Source of the DNA: Urophycis tenuis
Taxonomy: Eukaryota > Chordata > Actinopteri > Gadiformes > Phycidae
Length of the DNA stretch: 64,000 nt
Assembly: GCA_036785325.1 (NCBI GenBank)
Contig: JAXIVH010000403.1
Coordinates: 44,317-108,316 of the forward strand
Reading direction: 5' to 3'
Shown here: piece by piece, positions 16,384 through 28,117 of the stretch
Layout: every line of letters begins with the position of its first letter
Position numbering within the stretch: the stretch's first letter is position 1
Notes under the pieces: generated by a model
Databases searched by the model: none
Told to the model about the DNA's origin: nothing
The model's input: the letters and a program-made list of their open reading frames with translations, nothing else
Made by a program: the position numbers and the translations under genes

Positions 16384-19300
16384 ATGGATATCTACGACCC
16401 GCAGACCCTTGGGATCATTGTTTTTGGTGGATTCATGGTGATCTCTGCCATAGGCATAGTACTGGTCTCCACCTTCTCCATGAAGGAGACCTCCTACGAA
16501 GAGGCACTGGCCAAGCAACGGAGAGAACTGGGCAAGATTCAGCCCGCTCGTTCGGACAAGAAGAAGAAGGACAAGGCCTCCGAGAAGAAGACCAAAACCA
16601 AGAAAAAGGACGACAAACCCAACGGGAAGATCCCTGAGCCAGAGGAGGAACCGGATACCCCCGAGACCATCCCGGACCCAGAACCGGCTCCCGTCCCCCT
16701 TGTGGCCGCCGCTCCAGAACCCAAAGCCCCAGCCCCGGCGCCCGTAGATGTCCAGCTCAAGGCCGCCGCCGCCCCGGCCGAGCCCTCGCCAAAGGACAAG
16801 AAGAAGAAAAAGGCAGCCAAGGTGGAGCCCGCCCCCACGCCGGCGCCGCCCACCACCTCTGCTGCTCCTGAGCCCACCAAGCCTACGCCCACCCAGGCCA
16901 AGTCTGCCCCAGCCCCGGCTAAACCTGCTCCCCTGCAGGCCAAGGCCGTCCCGGCGGAGGCCAAGTCTCCTCCCGCTACCGCAGCCCCAGCAAAGTCAGC
17001 CCCGGCACCGGCCAAGTCTTCCCCGGCCTCGGCCAAATCGGCCCCCGCTTCTGCTCCGGCGAAGCCGGCGGCCGTCCCGAGTAAGTCTGCCCCCACCCAA
17101 TCCAAGCCCCCTCAGCTCACCGCCAAGTCTGCCAAGGCCGCCCCCGCACTGGAGGCGTCGTCCAAGGAGGTCCCGGTGATGGCAGTGCCCCCTGTGGGCT
17201 CTCAGAAGAATGGCACCGTGGCCCCGGCCAAAGCCCAGGAGTCCAAGAAGAAAGCCCCCAAGAAGAGGTCTGAGCCCGGTAAGTCTGTGTTGCCCATCAG
17301 GCTTTAACCGTGACCTTGTGACGGTCACCAGATTGGAATAAATGGGGTCTGATGTGGACGTGGGTCCCTCCCTATCCCAGGCACTAATGCTTTGGGGCTT
17401 GGAGCTTTTAGCTGTGTATTCGTGGGAAGTAGTGTCGATGGGAGGGGGTACGGAACATCTGGCCCTCCATTCTGGAGGGGAAGGGAGGGCCACGGCTGGC
17501 CGGTCCAAACACACCACTGGACTGTTGGGTGAGCTGACAAAGGCTCTCTCAATTCCCCCCCCCCCCCCCCCCGCCCCAACAATAGCTGTGTTTCTCCGCT
17601 GCCTGAGTAGGGCTGTCCCTGCCTGGTGCCACTGTTCCTTTCAACTGTGTTAACCAGAGCTTCCTTCTCCACTCTCCCAGGAAAGATGTCCAAGTAGTCC
17701 ACGTCTCAAGTGTGTGGAAGGGGGAGGGGAGGGGGAGAGGACAATCAGGCAATGCAAAACCCATATATATGGGCTTTTTATGCCTTCCATGGACAGTGAA
17801 TGGAGACGGGGAAAGTAGGCTGATGAAGAGAGGGGAGGACATGTAGCATAGGACCACAGGTAGCTCTAGCGGGTTAGTGTGTCCCTACCACAGCATGCAT
17901 CATTCACAGCATCTGTCCCTCTGTACCCATGGTGTTGCAGCCGAGGCCGCAGACCCCGCGGACACACCCCTGTACCTGCCCTACAAGTCCCTGATGTCCA
18001 CGGTCCGCAGCATGGTGTTCAGCGAGGGGGAGGCCCACAGGCTCATCGAGGTCCTGTCCGAGAAGGCCGGCATCGTCCAGGACACCTGGCACACGGTATT
18101 ACAAGGGCGGTGTGGCGCTCCACAGGGGGAGGGACCCGGCACAAACACACACGTGTTTTTTTTATTTTTTTTATTAGTTTAAAACGATAATTAGAAATCC
18201 CAAGTACGTGTTACAAGCAGCTCTAGGCCCCAAAAAGAACATATCACGTGACAACGCTGCGTGTAACAAGGCTAAATTGAAGAGGTGTGGTTTTTAACTA
18301 TTTGTTTCTACGTTGTATAAACTATAGATATATTGACTGAAGGTGCAGTTCTGCACCACTGCGGAACACAATTTCCTGCCTCCCAGCAGCGCTCCGTGGT
18401 GACCTTTTTTTAGGCGCGAGGCCAATTAGCAACACAAGTCTGGGGCAGACAAATAATCATTTCTTTATTTTTTGTCTCTTGTTCTCGAACCCTCCTTCGC
18501 TGTCCCCCCTCTTGCCGTTGCCCTCCCTCCCCTCCCCTCCCCAGGCCACCCAGAAGGGAGACCCGGTGGCTGTGCTGAAGAAGCAGCTCGAGGAGAAGGA
18601 GAAACAGCTGGCAGCTGAGCACGAAGACGCGGCCGCCGCCAAGAGCCGACTGAGAGAGATGACAAAGGTTGAACTTTGCTACAGCTATCTGGTTCGGCAC
18701 ACAAACAATGCGTTAAATTGCCCTGTATCCGATTTCCTGCCCGTCTAAATGAAAGGGAAAAACCATGTTGGGACGTTTGTGCCAGGAATGCCACCGCAGC
18801 CCCCGAGTCAGCCGTTCAAAAACCCCCCTGTGGCATCATGACGTGTAATGAATGTGTGGTGAATGAACAACACGACTCCTGCCGTGGCGTTCCCAACAGG
18901 AGCTCTCGACGGAGAAGTCCAAGGTGGCCGGCGTGGAGACGAGGCTGAGCTCCCAGCTCAGCAAGCGGGAGCAGGAGATGATCGCCCTGCAGGCCCGCAT
19001 GCAGGCCAGCTACCAGGACCACGTGGCCCAGACCCAGCGGCTCAACAACAAGGTAGGAGTCATGGGCGTCGTTTCAGTGGTGGTGAAATTGGGTCAAACC
19101 CGTATCATGGAAGCCATGTTATCGGTCCCAAAGCGTCGTCGCCCCGTTTGTGTTAGTTTGCAATGCACAGGGTGGGTTTGGGGCTCTAAACCTGGCTTGG
19201 CAACAGCAGTTTTCCCAACACTAATTGTACGATTCTCCCTATTGAAATGCCCCTTCTGTACACCGCTGTGTGGTCGATCAGGTCACGACTCTGCAGCAGC

Positions 19301-22300
19301 AGCTGGAGAAGGGGCCGAGTGCCCAGCTCACCCGCCTGCAGCAGGAGAACTCCATCCTCCGAGACGCCCTGAACCAGGCCACCAGCCAGGCTGAGAGCAA
19401 GTGAGTCTGTGTGTCCCCCCCCGGCTGGACCTCCACAAGCGGAGGTTGATGATACCGATTTAGTTTCATTCAAGTATTAATTGTATGTGTGTGTGTCTCC
19501 TCAGGCAAAATGCCGAGTTGGCCAAGCTGCGTCAGGACTGTGCGAAGCTGTCCAAGGAGCTGGGGGAGAAGACTGAGGTGCTGCAGGCCGACGAGCACGC
19601 AAAGAAAGGCCTGGAGGCCAAGGTGTCCGCCACCGAGAAGCAGTTTGCGGCGCTGCAGGTTGGCTAGGCCCCACCTGCTATTAGCATCTCTCTCTCTCTC
19701 ACACACACACGCTAATTAGCCCCACCTGCTATTAGCATCTCTCTCTCACACACACACACCTGAGGAGGGAAGCTGGCTCTCTTTAGAGTAGCCATTATTC
19801 ACTCACTCACTCACATACGCACTATGCCCAGCGGTACTGCGTTTCGCTGGGTGGTTTTTTTTATGGACTTCTTCAACTTCAGAATGCCTCATTCCTGCCA
19901 GACACCCAGCAGACGTTAAAGGAAGACTGATAGTTAGTCTGGGTAGCGGTCAGGGTCGTATTATTTAGTGGGGGTCCTCCCTGGGCCCCGGGGCCCGTAA
20001 TGGCGGCGCTGTGGGAGCCGGGCCCCACCTCATAATGACAGGGCCCGGGGCCGGCGCTGGAATGCGTCCACCGAGGCTCGGGAGTTGTTCTATGTGCGTG
20101 TAAGCGGGGAGCAGCTGGAATGCGTACGTGCCCCTGCGGCCCCTTTTTATCACATTATTCACCCGCTGAGCCCCCGCAGCGTGGCGCCCGCAGCATGGCG
20201 CCCGAGTGATCACTGCACGCTTTGGGTTACGTGTTGCTGTAGCTCTCTGCGGCGGCCGCCGGTACCCACGTCTTACCGGGTTGAATGATGGCTGGCCTTT
20301 TTGTTTTGAGGCCAACCAAACGTCTCCCACCGCTCGTAACAGGCGTTCGTTCTTCAGCACACCTGAGTCACGGCGGCGGCTGGGCGGGGAGCCACAGAAC
20401 ACACACACACACGTACACACACACGTCACACAGAAGGAAACCTGAACCGGCTCTTAGAACTACCCTGGGATACACGTAGGTGCCCTCTGCTGCCCCCTGC
20501 TGTGCGGTTGATCCACTGCCGCATTGTGCACTCTGCTCACCGTCAGGTCAGCCACGCGGAGAGCGAGCAGGCCCTGCAGAGGAAGCTGGAGGAGGTGTGC
20601 GCGGAGCTCCGGGCCGCCCAGGGAGGCATGGAGAAGGCCACCCAGGACAGCAGCAGCCTCTCAGGTTGGAGACTGGGGGGGGGAAATTCCCCTCGTATTG
20701 TTTGGTTATCTTGAACATGCACCATGTCGCTTTTCTACTGCAGCTATTTACTCTGTTAATAAATATCAGAACTGGAACTATAAGCAGTATTTTTTTTTAT
20801 TCTGGTTTTCTGAAACTGTAACTGTAACCGTAGCTCCAGCACAAGCCACTAGAGGCCGCTAATAGGACAACTTAAATCGGCTGGTATTCAATGTACTCAA
20901 AAATGGCACGCATCTTAGATTGAATGTTGGGCTTTAGACATTTTTTTTTTTTTTATTAGATTAACTGAGAAGCACAGCTACCTGTGCCCGGCCTTACCTG
21001 TATGACTGTCCCCTGGCCACAGAGCTCCAGGTGCGGCTGGGCAGCATGGAGGAAGAGCTGGAGTCGCGGTCCGAGCGCGTCGCAGCCCTGACCGCCCAGC
21101 TGCAGCAGACGGCCGGCGAGAAGGTCCAGCTGGAGCAGCAGGTGTCCTCCATCACGGCCCTGCTGGAGGCCAGCGAAGGCAAGGGGGAGGAGAGCGACTC
21201 TGCACAGGTGAGTGTGTGTGTGCGTGTGTGACAAGGGGTGCGAGGGACTGCGAGTGAACCTTTTTAAGATGGCAGCCCGCGGAGCGCCGAAGTCAATTGT
21301 CTTGAATTGCGTTTAACATTTTCCAGGCGGATGCCGCGGAGGTAGAACAGCTGAAACTCGGGTGAGTGTGGAACTCCTGATTCAGGACGTTTTTAAGTGA
21401 AGGATGTCACCGTTTTATTGACGTGGTTGTTCTGCGCTCCCCAGGCTGCAGGAGCGTGACAGCCGGCTGGCCACTCTCGACGAGGAGCTGACGCAGCTCA
21501 GGATGAAGGCGGCTGCTGTAAGGTTTTTTTTTCGTTTGGTGTACTTTTAGGTTTCTTTTTGTTTCGCACAACAGAAGAGTTGTGGTATTTTGGCGGACGG
21601 CTGCGTAATAACAACGGGCTGTTCTGATTCCCTCAGCAGGAAGAGTCTTGTGCAGAGGTGGAGCTTCAGAAAAGGTATGTGCTCTCTTAACGAACCGCAC
21701 ACTTTGTCCAGACTTATCGACGCGTTTTTTGGCTTGGTGTATTTTTTTTTTTTCTGTTTTCTGTCTTGGTTTTTCTATTCACATCAGTCCACTGTGTCTT
21801 TTTAGCCAAGACAGCAGCCTTGTTGCAACACTTCAAAGTGAACTTAAAACCCTCAATGAAGAACTGGAGCAGCTGAAGAGCACACCTGTAAGATTTCACT
21901 TTTTGTTTTGTGCTATAAAACTTCCATTCCCCAGTTCCCCTAAAATGTGAGTGTCAAGTACTAAGTTTGAAGTAACAATTGTGTTTTTGTCCTTGTCTAG
22001 CAACCTGATAATTCAGGAGAGCTGACACAGCTACAGCTGAGGTAACCGGATATGCCTCGCACACAATTAAGCTGCCGGTCCACTCCCATCATAACCAGTT
22101 TCAGGGTCTTTTGTTTTGCCTAACTCGGCTTGTTTTGGTGCTCCGTCTTCACCCAGCCTTAGTGAGCAAGATGTCCAGCTTGTGGCGCTGCAAGGAGAAC
22201 TACGGGACGAGAAGGACAAATCGACGGCCGCCAACAATGTAAGGGTCAGGACCCGACATTTCAGGGTGGCGTCACGTTGGTCGACAGCGCTGAGGCAACA

Positions 22301-24418
22301 CCATAACAATGAGCGTCTCGATTGCACCTTCACTCCCCCTGTTCTCTTCCTCAGGATTTGGCAGAGCAAGTCGTCTCACTCCGAGCTGAAACCAAAGCTA
22401 CTCTTCAGGCCATCTTCCCACAGATCGCCATGGAGACGGAGGAGGTAGGTCCCCACCCATGACCGCAGCTGGCCCCTGAGTACCTCACTACTCTGTTAAC
22501 TAACCTGATAACCCCCCCCCCCCCCCCCCCCCCGCCCCAGTCTAACTGGTCACAGATTTATATCCAGAAGGCCCAGGAGACACTCACACACATCCAACAG
22601 AGCCAGGACTCTCAGTCGAGTACAGAGCTGCCGGTAAGACACGGGTCTCACCGTTTTGATATTCTCTGGGGCCCCTGCAGGCACCTCCTGTGTTTTTAAA
22701 TGTGATGCAACAGTCGCCTCACTCCTCTGTCCATAAAAGCCCATAACAAACATGTGTAAAAAGTAGAAGTAGTACAATTTTGAAGAGGATTTAATTAGTT
22801 ATTAGAGTTATTAATTATTATTAATTATTAATTAGTTATTAATTGAGTTATTTATAGTCCTTTTTCTGTTTTTCTAGCATTTGACGGAGAAGCTGAAGGA
22901 GGCTGAGGAGGTCCAGAGTTCCCTGCAAGCCGAATGCGATCAGTACCGGTCTGTGCTGGCGGAGACGGTGAGGCCCCGGACCACCAGAACCTTGCACGCA
23001 GAACCCGAGCAGGTGACCACCACCTGGCTGGGTTCCTTGAGTCTTTTTCAACGCCTTGTTCTGTTGTCTTTTTATTTTATTTTTAGGAAGGAATGCTTAA
23101 AGACCTGCAGAACAGCGTGGAGGAGGAAGAGCTGGTGTGGAAAGCCAAGATGGCGGCATCTGAGGAGCAGCTCAGGATAGTGAGTTCCTTGGTTTTCCTT
23201 TTGGCGTTTTTGGTTTTGGTGGTCATCGTTTCTGCTGTGACTTTTGAGTTTTTATGAAATATTCATTGACATTGAAATTTATTTTTCTTTGTTCCATCCC
23301 TGTATGCTTTAAAAAAAAAACTAATCCTTGAAGGACATCCTGTTCTAGAGGAAATATCAATATTAAAAGATGCACAAAGCGAGGACAGAAGGTTGTTTTT
23401 GCTTTACCTTGGTCCACATTTGGCAAGGGCGACGAGAGCAGGAGCTGATTGGCGTTGGTTATTTGAACAATGTAGAGTCAAGCCCATGTGGTAGCAACCG
23501 CTGCACAGCCAAGGCCATTGATATTCACTACCAAACACAAACTTTAATGTCTGGATGGTGTCACGAGGCTAGCATCGCTTAGCTCCAACTATAGACTCTG
23601 CCTTGTCTGTTTAGGCTCAGGAGAAGACACAAACTCTGGAAGCAGAACTTGAAAACTCAAAGGCAGAAACCCAGTCTGTAGAGAAGGTGGGTGATCAACT
23701 GGTAGATAACATAACGACTGGCTGGTAGAAAAAAAAAATAATAATATTCACAATATTTCTAACTGTGACTTGCAGCTAAAGGAGCAAATGATGCTCCTGG
23801 AAGCCCAGCTGGAGAAACAGGCTGAGGCTGCCCTGTATGCCCAGGAGATAACAGAGGTAAGTGTAACACCCACATATCAAGTAGTAAGAGGCCTGATGTT
23901 TACATGTTCACATCGCATGTCCATGGCTCAGCTGAAAACTAAAGTCTGTGTGTCTCTGTGTGTCTCAGCTGAGACTACAGCTGACTGCTTGTCAGAGCCA
24001 GCTGGACTCCGCCCAGAAGGAAGCCCAGGCCCACAAGGAGGAGCTTGCACAGGTAGAGAGCCGTGTCCCTCTGCCTGCCGTCAGGGCAGCGCAGCGGGCA
24101 CAGGGGGGGGGGGGGGGGGCTCTCTCCTCAGGTGGACAGGAAAACAGGACGGAGATGTGGAAGTCACCTAGCCTAGAGGACACCGCCCGGCAATGTTGAG
24201 GAGCACTTTCCGTTCACCTTCATCAAAGAGGAAACGGGTGGTGGGGGAGGGGGGGTTTTAAGAGGAGAACATGTGACCGGTGACGAGCTCTGGCCTTCCC
24301 CATCCAGGTGAGGGAGCAGCTGAGCAAAACCACCACGCAACCTCGGGGCGAACAGAACGGGCCCTCTGTGGCCACGCCCAGTCAGGTCAGGGTGCTCGGC
24401 TCGGGAGGGTGCCTGCTA

Positions 24419-24456
<38 letters not shown>

Positions 24457-26496
24457 GAGGGGGGTGGTACTGGACAGTGGAAGCCAGTGTGTCTTGGAGG
24501 ACCCATTGGAGACACGGGTCGATGATTGATCAGCAGTGCTCGGCTGCTGGATCTGTCTCTGCGCGTTTTGGGCCCGCGTGGCCCCAAAAAACGTCAAGGT
24601 TGGCGATTTTGCGGAACATGGCGGGATGTGTACACGTCACGCGAATATTGGGTTCTCACCGTTCCCACATGCAGCAATTGCCGCATTTCCAGTTTGTCCA
24701 GTGCTGCCCGGACCACACCGCTGTCTGTGAATCACTGTTTGTTCTAACCGTATGTGCGCCTTGCTTTGTAAAACAAACCTAACCACGGACTTTCCTACGT
24801 CCATGTCTTCAGCATGCTTACCTTTTCCTGCTCGTATTATTTTGTTTAGATACATCTCAAGACTGCAACGTGACAGGAAAAAAAGAACCGCAGTAGCATG
24901 TTTGAGGGAGCCACTGCAGGCTTTTTCCTGTCTCCTTGCAGTCCATGGGAGTGGCCTAGATCTATCTAGAATAGCTGTGTTACATTATTAAATCGGTATG
25001 CTCACGTTTGTTCGGAATGCGACGGTCTTGTACTTAAGGCCGACAACATAAAGAAAACAAAGCGGGCCTTTCAACTTTCCACCCAAACTTTTGTTGTCTG
25101 CTTCATTATGTATGTATAAAATATGTGACCTCTGCTGCCTGAACTGAACACTGACTAGACACACTGGTCGGACAGCTTTTTGTGTGTAGGAAAGGCGCTG
25201 TGTTTACACACACACACATCCTGTGACATAGTTCATGTTGACTCTGTGGTGTTCATTTGCCGGCATCCAGGTCCAAAGCGAGTTGAGTGTGAAGACCGAG
25301 AAGCTGCACGGGGAAGAGAGCTCGAAGCGGCAGCTCTCCGAGGAGTTTCAACAGGTGAATGTGTTGCTGAACTCGGTCAGACCGCCGGGGGAGTTTGGTT
25401 GTGTGACTTAGCGTCTTGGGCCAGAGATGTTGAATACTCGCTATGGTTAACCTTGCAATTGGAATGCTTGAAACCTGTTCCAGTGAGCTTACCGTATTAA
25501 CGGCAATGGAAGTGTTTCACCCTCTTCTGATAAATGTACTTACTGTAAGTCGCTTTGGATAAAAGCGTCTCGCTAAAATGCCCTAAATATTTAAAAAAAA
25601 AAAAAATCATAAATTAAAAAGGTAACATTTTTGCTTGTGTCGGGACAGGCTCAGAAGACCGTGTCAGAGCTCCAGACACAGCTGGACCTCCTGAATGCCA
25701 ACGCAGACCCCCCACAGGCGGAGGACACAGAGGACATCGCCCAGCTCAAGGTGCCCTGACGAGTCCACCCTCCGCCCACCGTGCCACGCGGGCCGGTGGG
25801 CTTGCGGCGGCGGCGGTAACGTTGGCTGCGGTCGCCGAGCAACCACCTCGGGCACCGCCGGCTCACACGGGGGACGGATTTTGAGTGATGATTGATTTTG
25901 GCGAACGTTTCTTTTTCGGGATTTTTTTATTTTTTAATGTAACCTCATTTCTCCTCGACATCTTGTGTGTTAACACACCGACTTCCGTAATGAATCGTAG
26001 TCAGCGGGCAAACTGGAGCGCGGCCATCAATAGGACGTCGACATTACCGGCAGATGTTGATCGAGTAAAAACTATTTATGTGGAAGCAGATGCACAAAAG
26101 TGTTTGGGCAGCAACCGGTGGTCAGAGCTAGAAATGGGGTCAGCGGCTAAAACCATCTTGTTTAGTGTTCTCCTGAAGCAATGTTGTGTGGTCTGTGGTC
26201 TTGAAGGAGCGCCTGGAGAAGGAAAAGAAGCTGTCCAAGGACCTGGGCCAGGCGGCCACGAAGCTCCAGTCTCTTCTCAAGGTGACCCAGGAGCAGCTGA
26301 CCAAAGAGCAGGATGCCGTGCGATCTCTGCAGGAGCACCTGGATGGCAAGGTGAGCTGCACCGCACCTCACGGCCTCTCCTGCCTCATATTCGCTGTCGG
26401 TTTTGACCGGGCACTTTTTTGTACTTTTGTGTTATACATCAATTATTTGTCTTGAAGGGCCAATATGTGGAACTGAAGGAAGGAACCTCTGTCTGA
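16384..26496 (+). CDS. rrbp1: Ribosome-binding protein 1 (p180)
   Basis: RRBP1 is a rough-ER membrane protein that binds ribosomes and microtubules. Coding exons: 16384-17278, 17941-18095, 18545-18667, 18900-19052, 19282-19400, 19505-19658, 20547-20664, 21023-21207, 21327-21361, 21445-21517, 21640-21674, 21806-21887, 22001-22041, 22157-22238, 22355-22444, 22541-22633, 22878-22967, 23087-23179, 23615-23686, 23776-23856, 23969-24052, 24308-24385, 25271-25354, 25649-25750, 26207-26350, 26458-26496. All are in phase, giving 1099 residues. The start MDIYDPQTLG and the membrane segment at about 8-31 match mammals. A Lys-rich stretch (57-80) and an Ala/Pro/Lys repeat region (about 100-290) follow. 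The conserved LPYKSLMSTVRSMVFSEGEA block precedes a long coiled coil, and the end KEGTSV is identical to human. No NQGKKAEGAQ decapeptides are present. Confidence 0.95.
19669..19762 (+). repeat. Tandem duplication in rrbp1 intron 6
   Basis: The segment CCCCACCTGCTATTAGCATC, followed by (CT)n and (CA)n, occurs twice about 50 bases apart. This is a simple local duplication with no gene content. Confidence 0.85.
22512..22533 (+). repeat. Poly(C)22 at the rrbp1 exon 16 acceptor
   Basis: Twenty-two C form most of the polypyrimidine tract before GCCCCAG and the exon starting at 22541. Confidence 0.95.
24420..24455 (+). repeat. (CTG)12 trinucleotide repeat
   Basis: Twelve uninterrupted CTG units in rrbp1 intron 22, 35 bases after the donor at 24386. 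Intronic, so not translated in the model. Confidence 0.95.
25420..25595 (+). mobile_element. LINE/SINE 3' tail fragment (family B)
   Basis: Diverged copy of the family B tail in rrbp1 intron 23. It has GGTTAACCTTGCAATT, GCTTTGGATAAAAGCGTCT and an A-rich end. Confidence 0.75.
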
Positions 26497-26922
26497 AGAC
26501 CCCGACTGACCTGAAGACACTACACAAAACTGCCAAATGATGCCTTATGATTACCATAGTCGTGCATTCCAAATATAAATATATATTTTTGCTTTTCTTG
26601 TACTGTAGTTCATCACAATTTTTTAAGAATCGAGTGGTTGATATCCAGAACATTTCAGTGTAGGATCATTGTAGGAATGCTGCGAAACTCTGGCATTAAT
26701 GCTGAAGAAGTCTATTGTCATCCATTCCATAAGAAATTCTGGCTATGTCAGAAGTTGTTATTCCCCCTGCATTATAATATTGCCCCATAGCTCAGTGTTA
26801 AAAGGGAAATGGATTGTATGTCAACGTGTACGTCCGCCTGTGCAATTTCTTTGTATGTCTTTTTGTATGTGATTAAACGTCGGGAACATTTCATGGTACA
26901 GCTGCCAATCATTGTATAACTG

Positions 26923-26928
26923 AATAAA
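26923..26928 (+). terminator. rrbp1 polyadenylation signal
   Basis: Canonical AATAAA about 430 bases after the rrbp1 stop, in the only plausible plus-strand 3' UTR before the convergent dstn-like gene. Confidence 0.7.
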
Positions 26929-26949
26929 GCTGAACAAGGTAACGGGTTG

Positions 26950-28117
26950 GCGGTCTGTTGTGGCTGGTGAAGTTGCCAAAGAACTACCACCACGCATACA
27001 CACAATCTCATATCACCAATACTTTTATTTTCTATTCGGTTGGTTCCACTTAAGTGTGACTCAATTGAACTGTTTATTTTTAAGGAATGTTTTGAATCCA
27101 ATTTTCACAATATGGCGTTGTTGTACTCCACTCACCGTGGATGAACAATGAATTGACCAATTATCGAGCCAAACAAGCTTGGACTCGGCAAACCTTTCAT
27201 CATGGCTCTAGCAGAGCAGCATTTGATCTTATCTGCTGTTGAACCATATTTCCCCCCCATCAGCTCACTGCCTAGTTAACCACAGGTTGACAAATCCAAA
27301 TGATGCCCATTTTCCTTTTTTTGCATCTACCAAATTGCCATGTACTGCACAGCAACCATCCCTGCCATGCGGAGGATCACAGCACCTGGGGCCCACCATG
27401 TTAGGAGTGGCTCCGGGACCGTGTGATCCAGGTGCTGGGGACAAGTTTGTAAACAATATTTTAAATACTGCTGCTTGAGGAACATCCAGCCTCCAAAATA
27501 AACTATTGTGGCTGTAGACCGTTTTAACCCAGGTCAAATCTTCCCACTTTTCTCAGTAAATGTTAGTCAAAATCAATTACCTGGAGTCAAGGCAGGATTA
27601 GATCAAAACTCTGGCCAGCCAACCCCAACAAGTAAACACCCCACTCGGCCTGCCGAGCTGTGCAGCTTTAACAAGACAGTATCCACTCAGCAGTAATGCA
27701 TAGTGACAGCATCAAGTGCAAAACATGAATGTCCACCTCCCTGTGAGCTTCAGCAAGTTTATTAGATATTAAGAACCATTAGGTAGATGCAAAAATCACA
27801 AAAGCTGGCATGGGGCATAATTGATAATGAGGGCATGCCTTTTGGCAAGTGCTTGGTACATAATAGAAACCATAAGAGACAATTATACAAAATGGTTAAT
27901 GATACTGCATCAACAAGAACAATGCATCTTTTTTTTTTTTTAAACCAAGAACAGCATTGGTGGACACTTTACCAAGCACTGAGGAATACAGATTGACTTG
28001 TTGATGGACCCATTTAATTTAAATGTATACGTTTTTTCCACAATGGCGTTCAATTTTTTGTTTTATTTGAGCTACAGCAACATAGTTATAGTAAATGGTA
28101 CAAGTGATGGTGAGGAC
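26950..28117. other. Convergent intergenic region with dstn-like 3' UTR
   Basis: No coding exon is recognised. A minus-strand AATAAA at 27758-27763 and another near 28072 could end the dstn-like transcript, giving it a 3' UTR of 50-360 bases. The rest holds nothing I can name. Confidence 0.5.

Noticed and set aside
16539..17105. 188-codon open frame antisense to the rrbp1 first coding exon
   Set aside because: It is a shadow of the GC-biased Ala/Pro/Lys coding repeats; its Ala/Gly-rich sequence has no start context or homology that I recognise.
17765..17778. CCATATATATGG considered as an SRF CArG box
   Set aside because: Eight A/T bases lie between CC and GG, and the consensus requires six.
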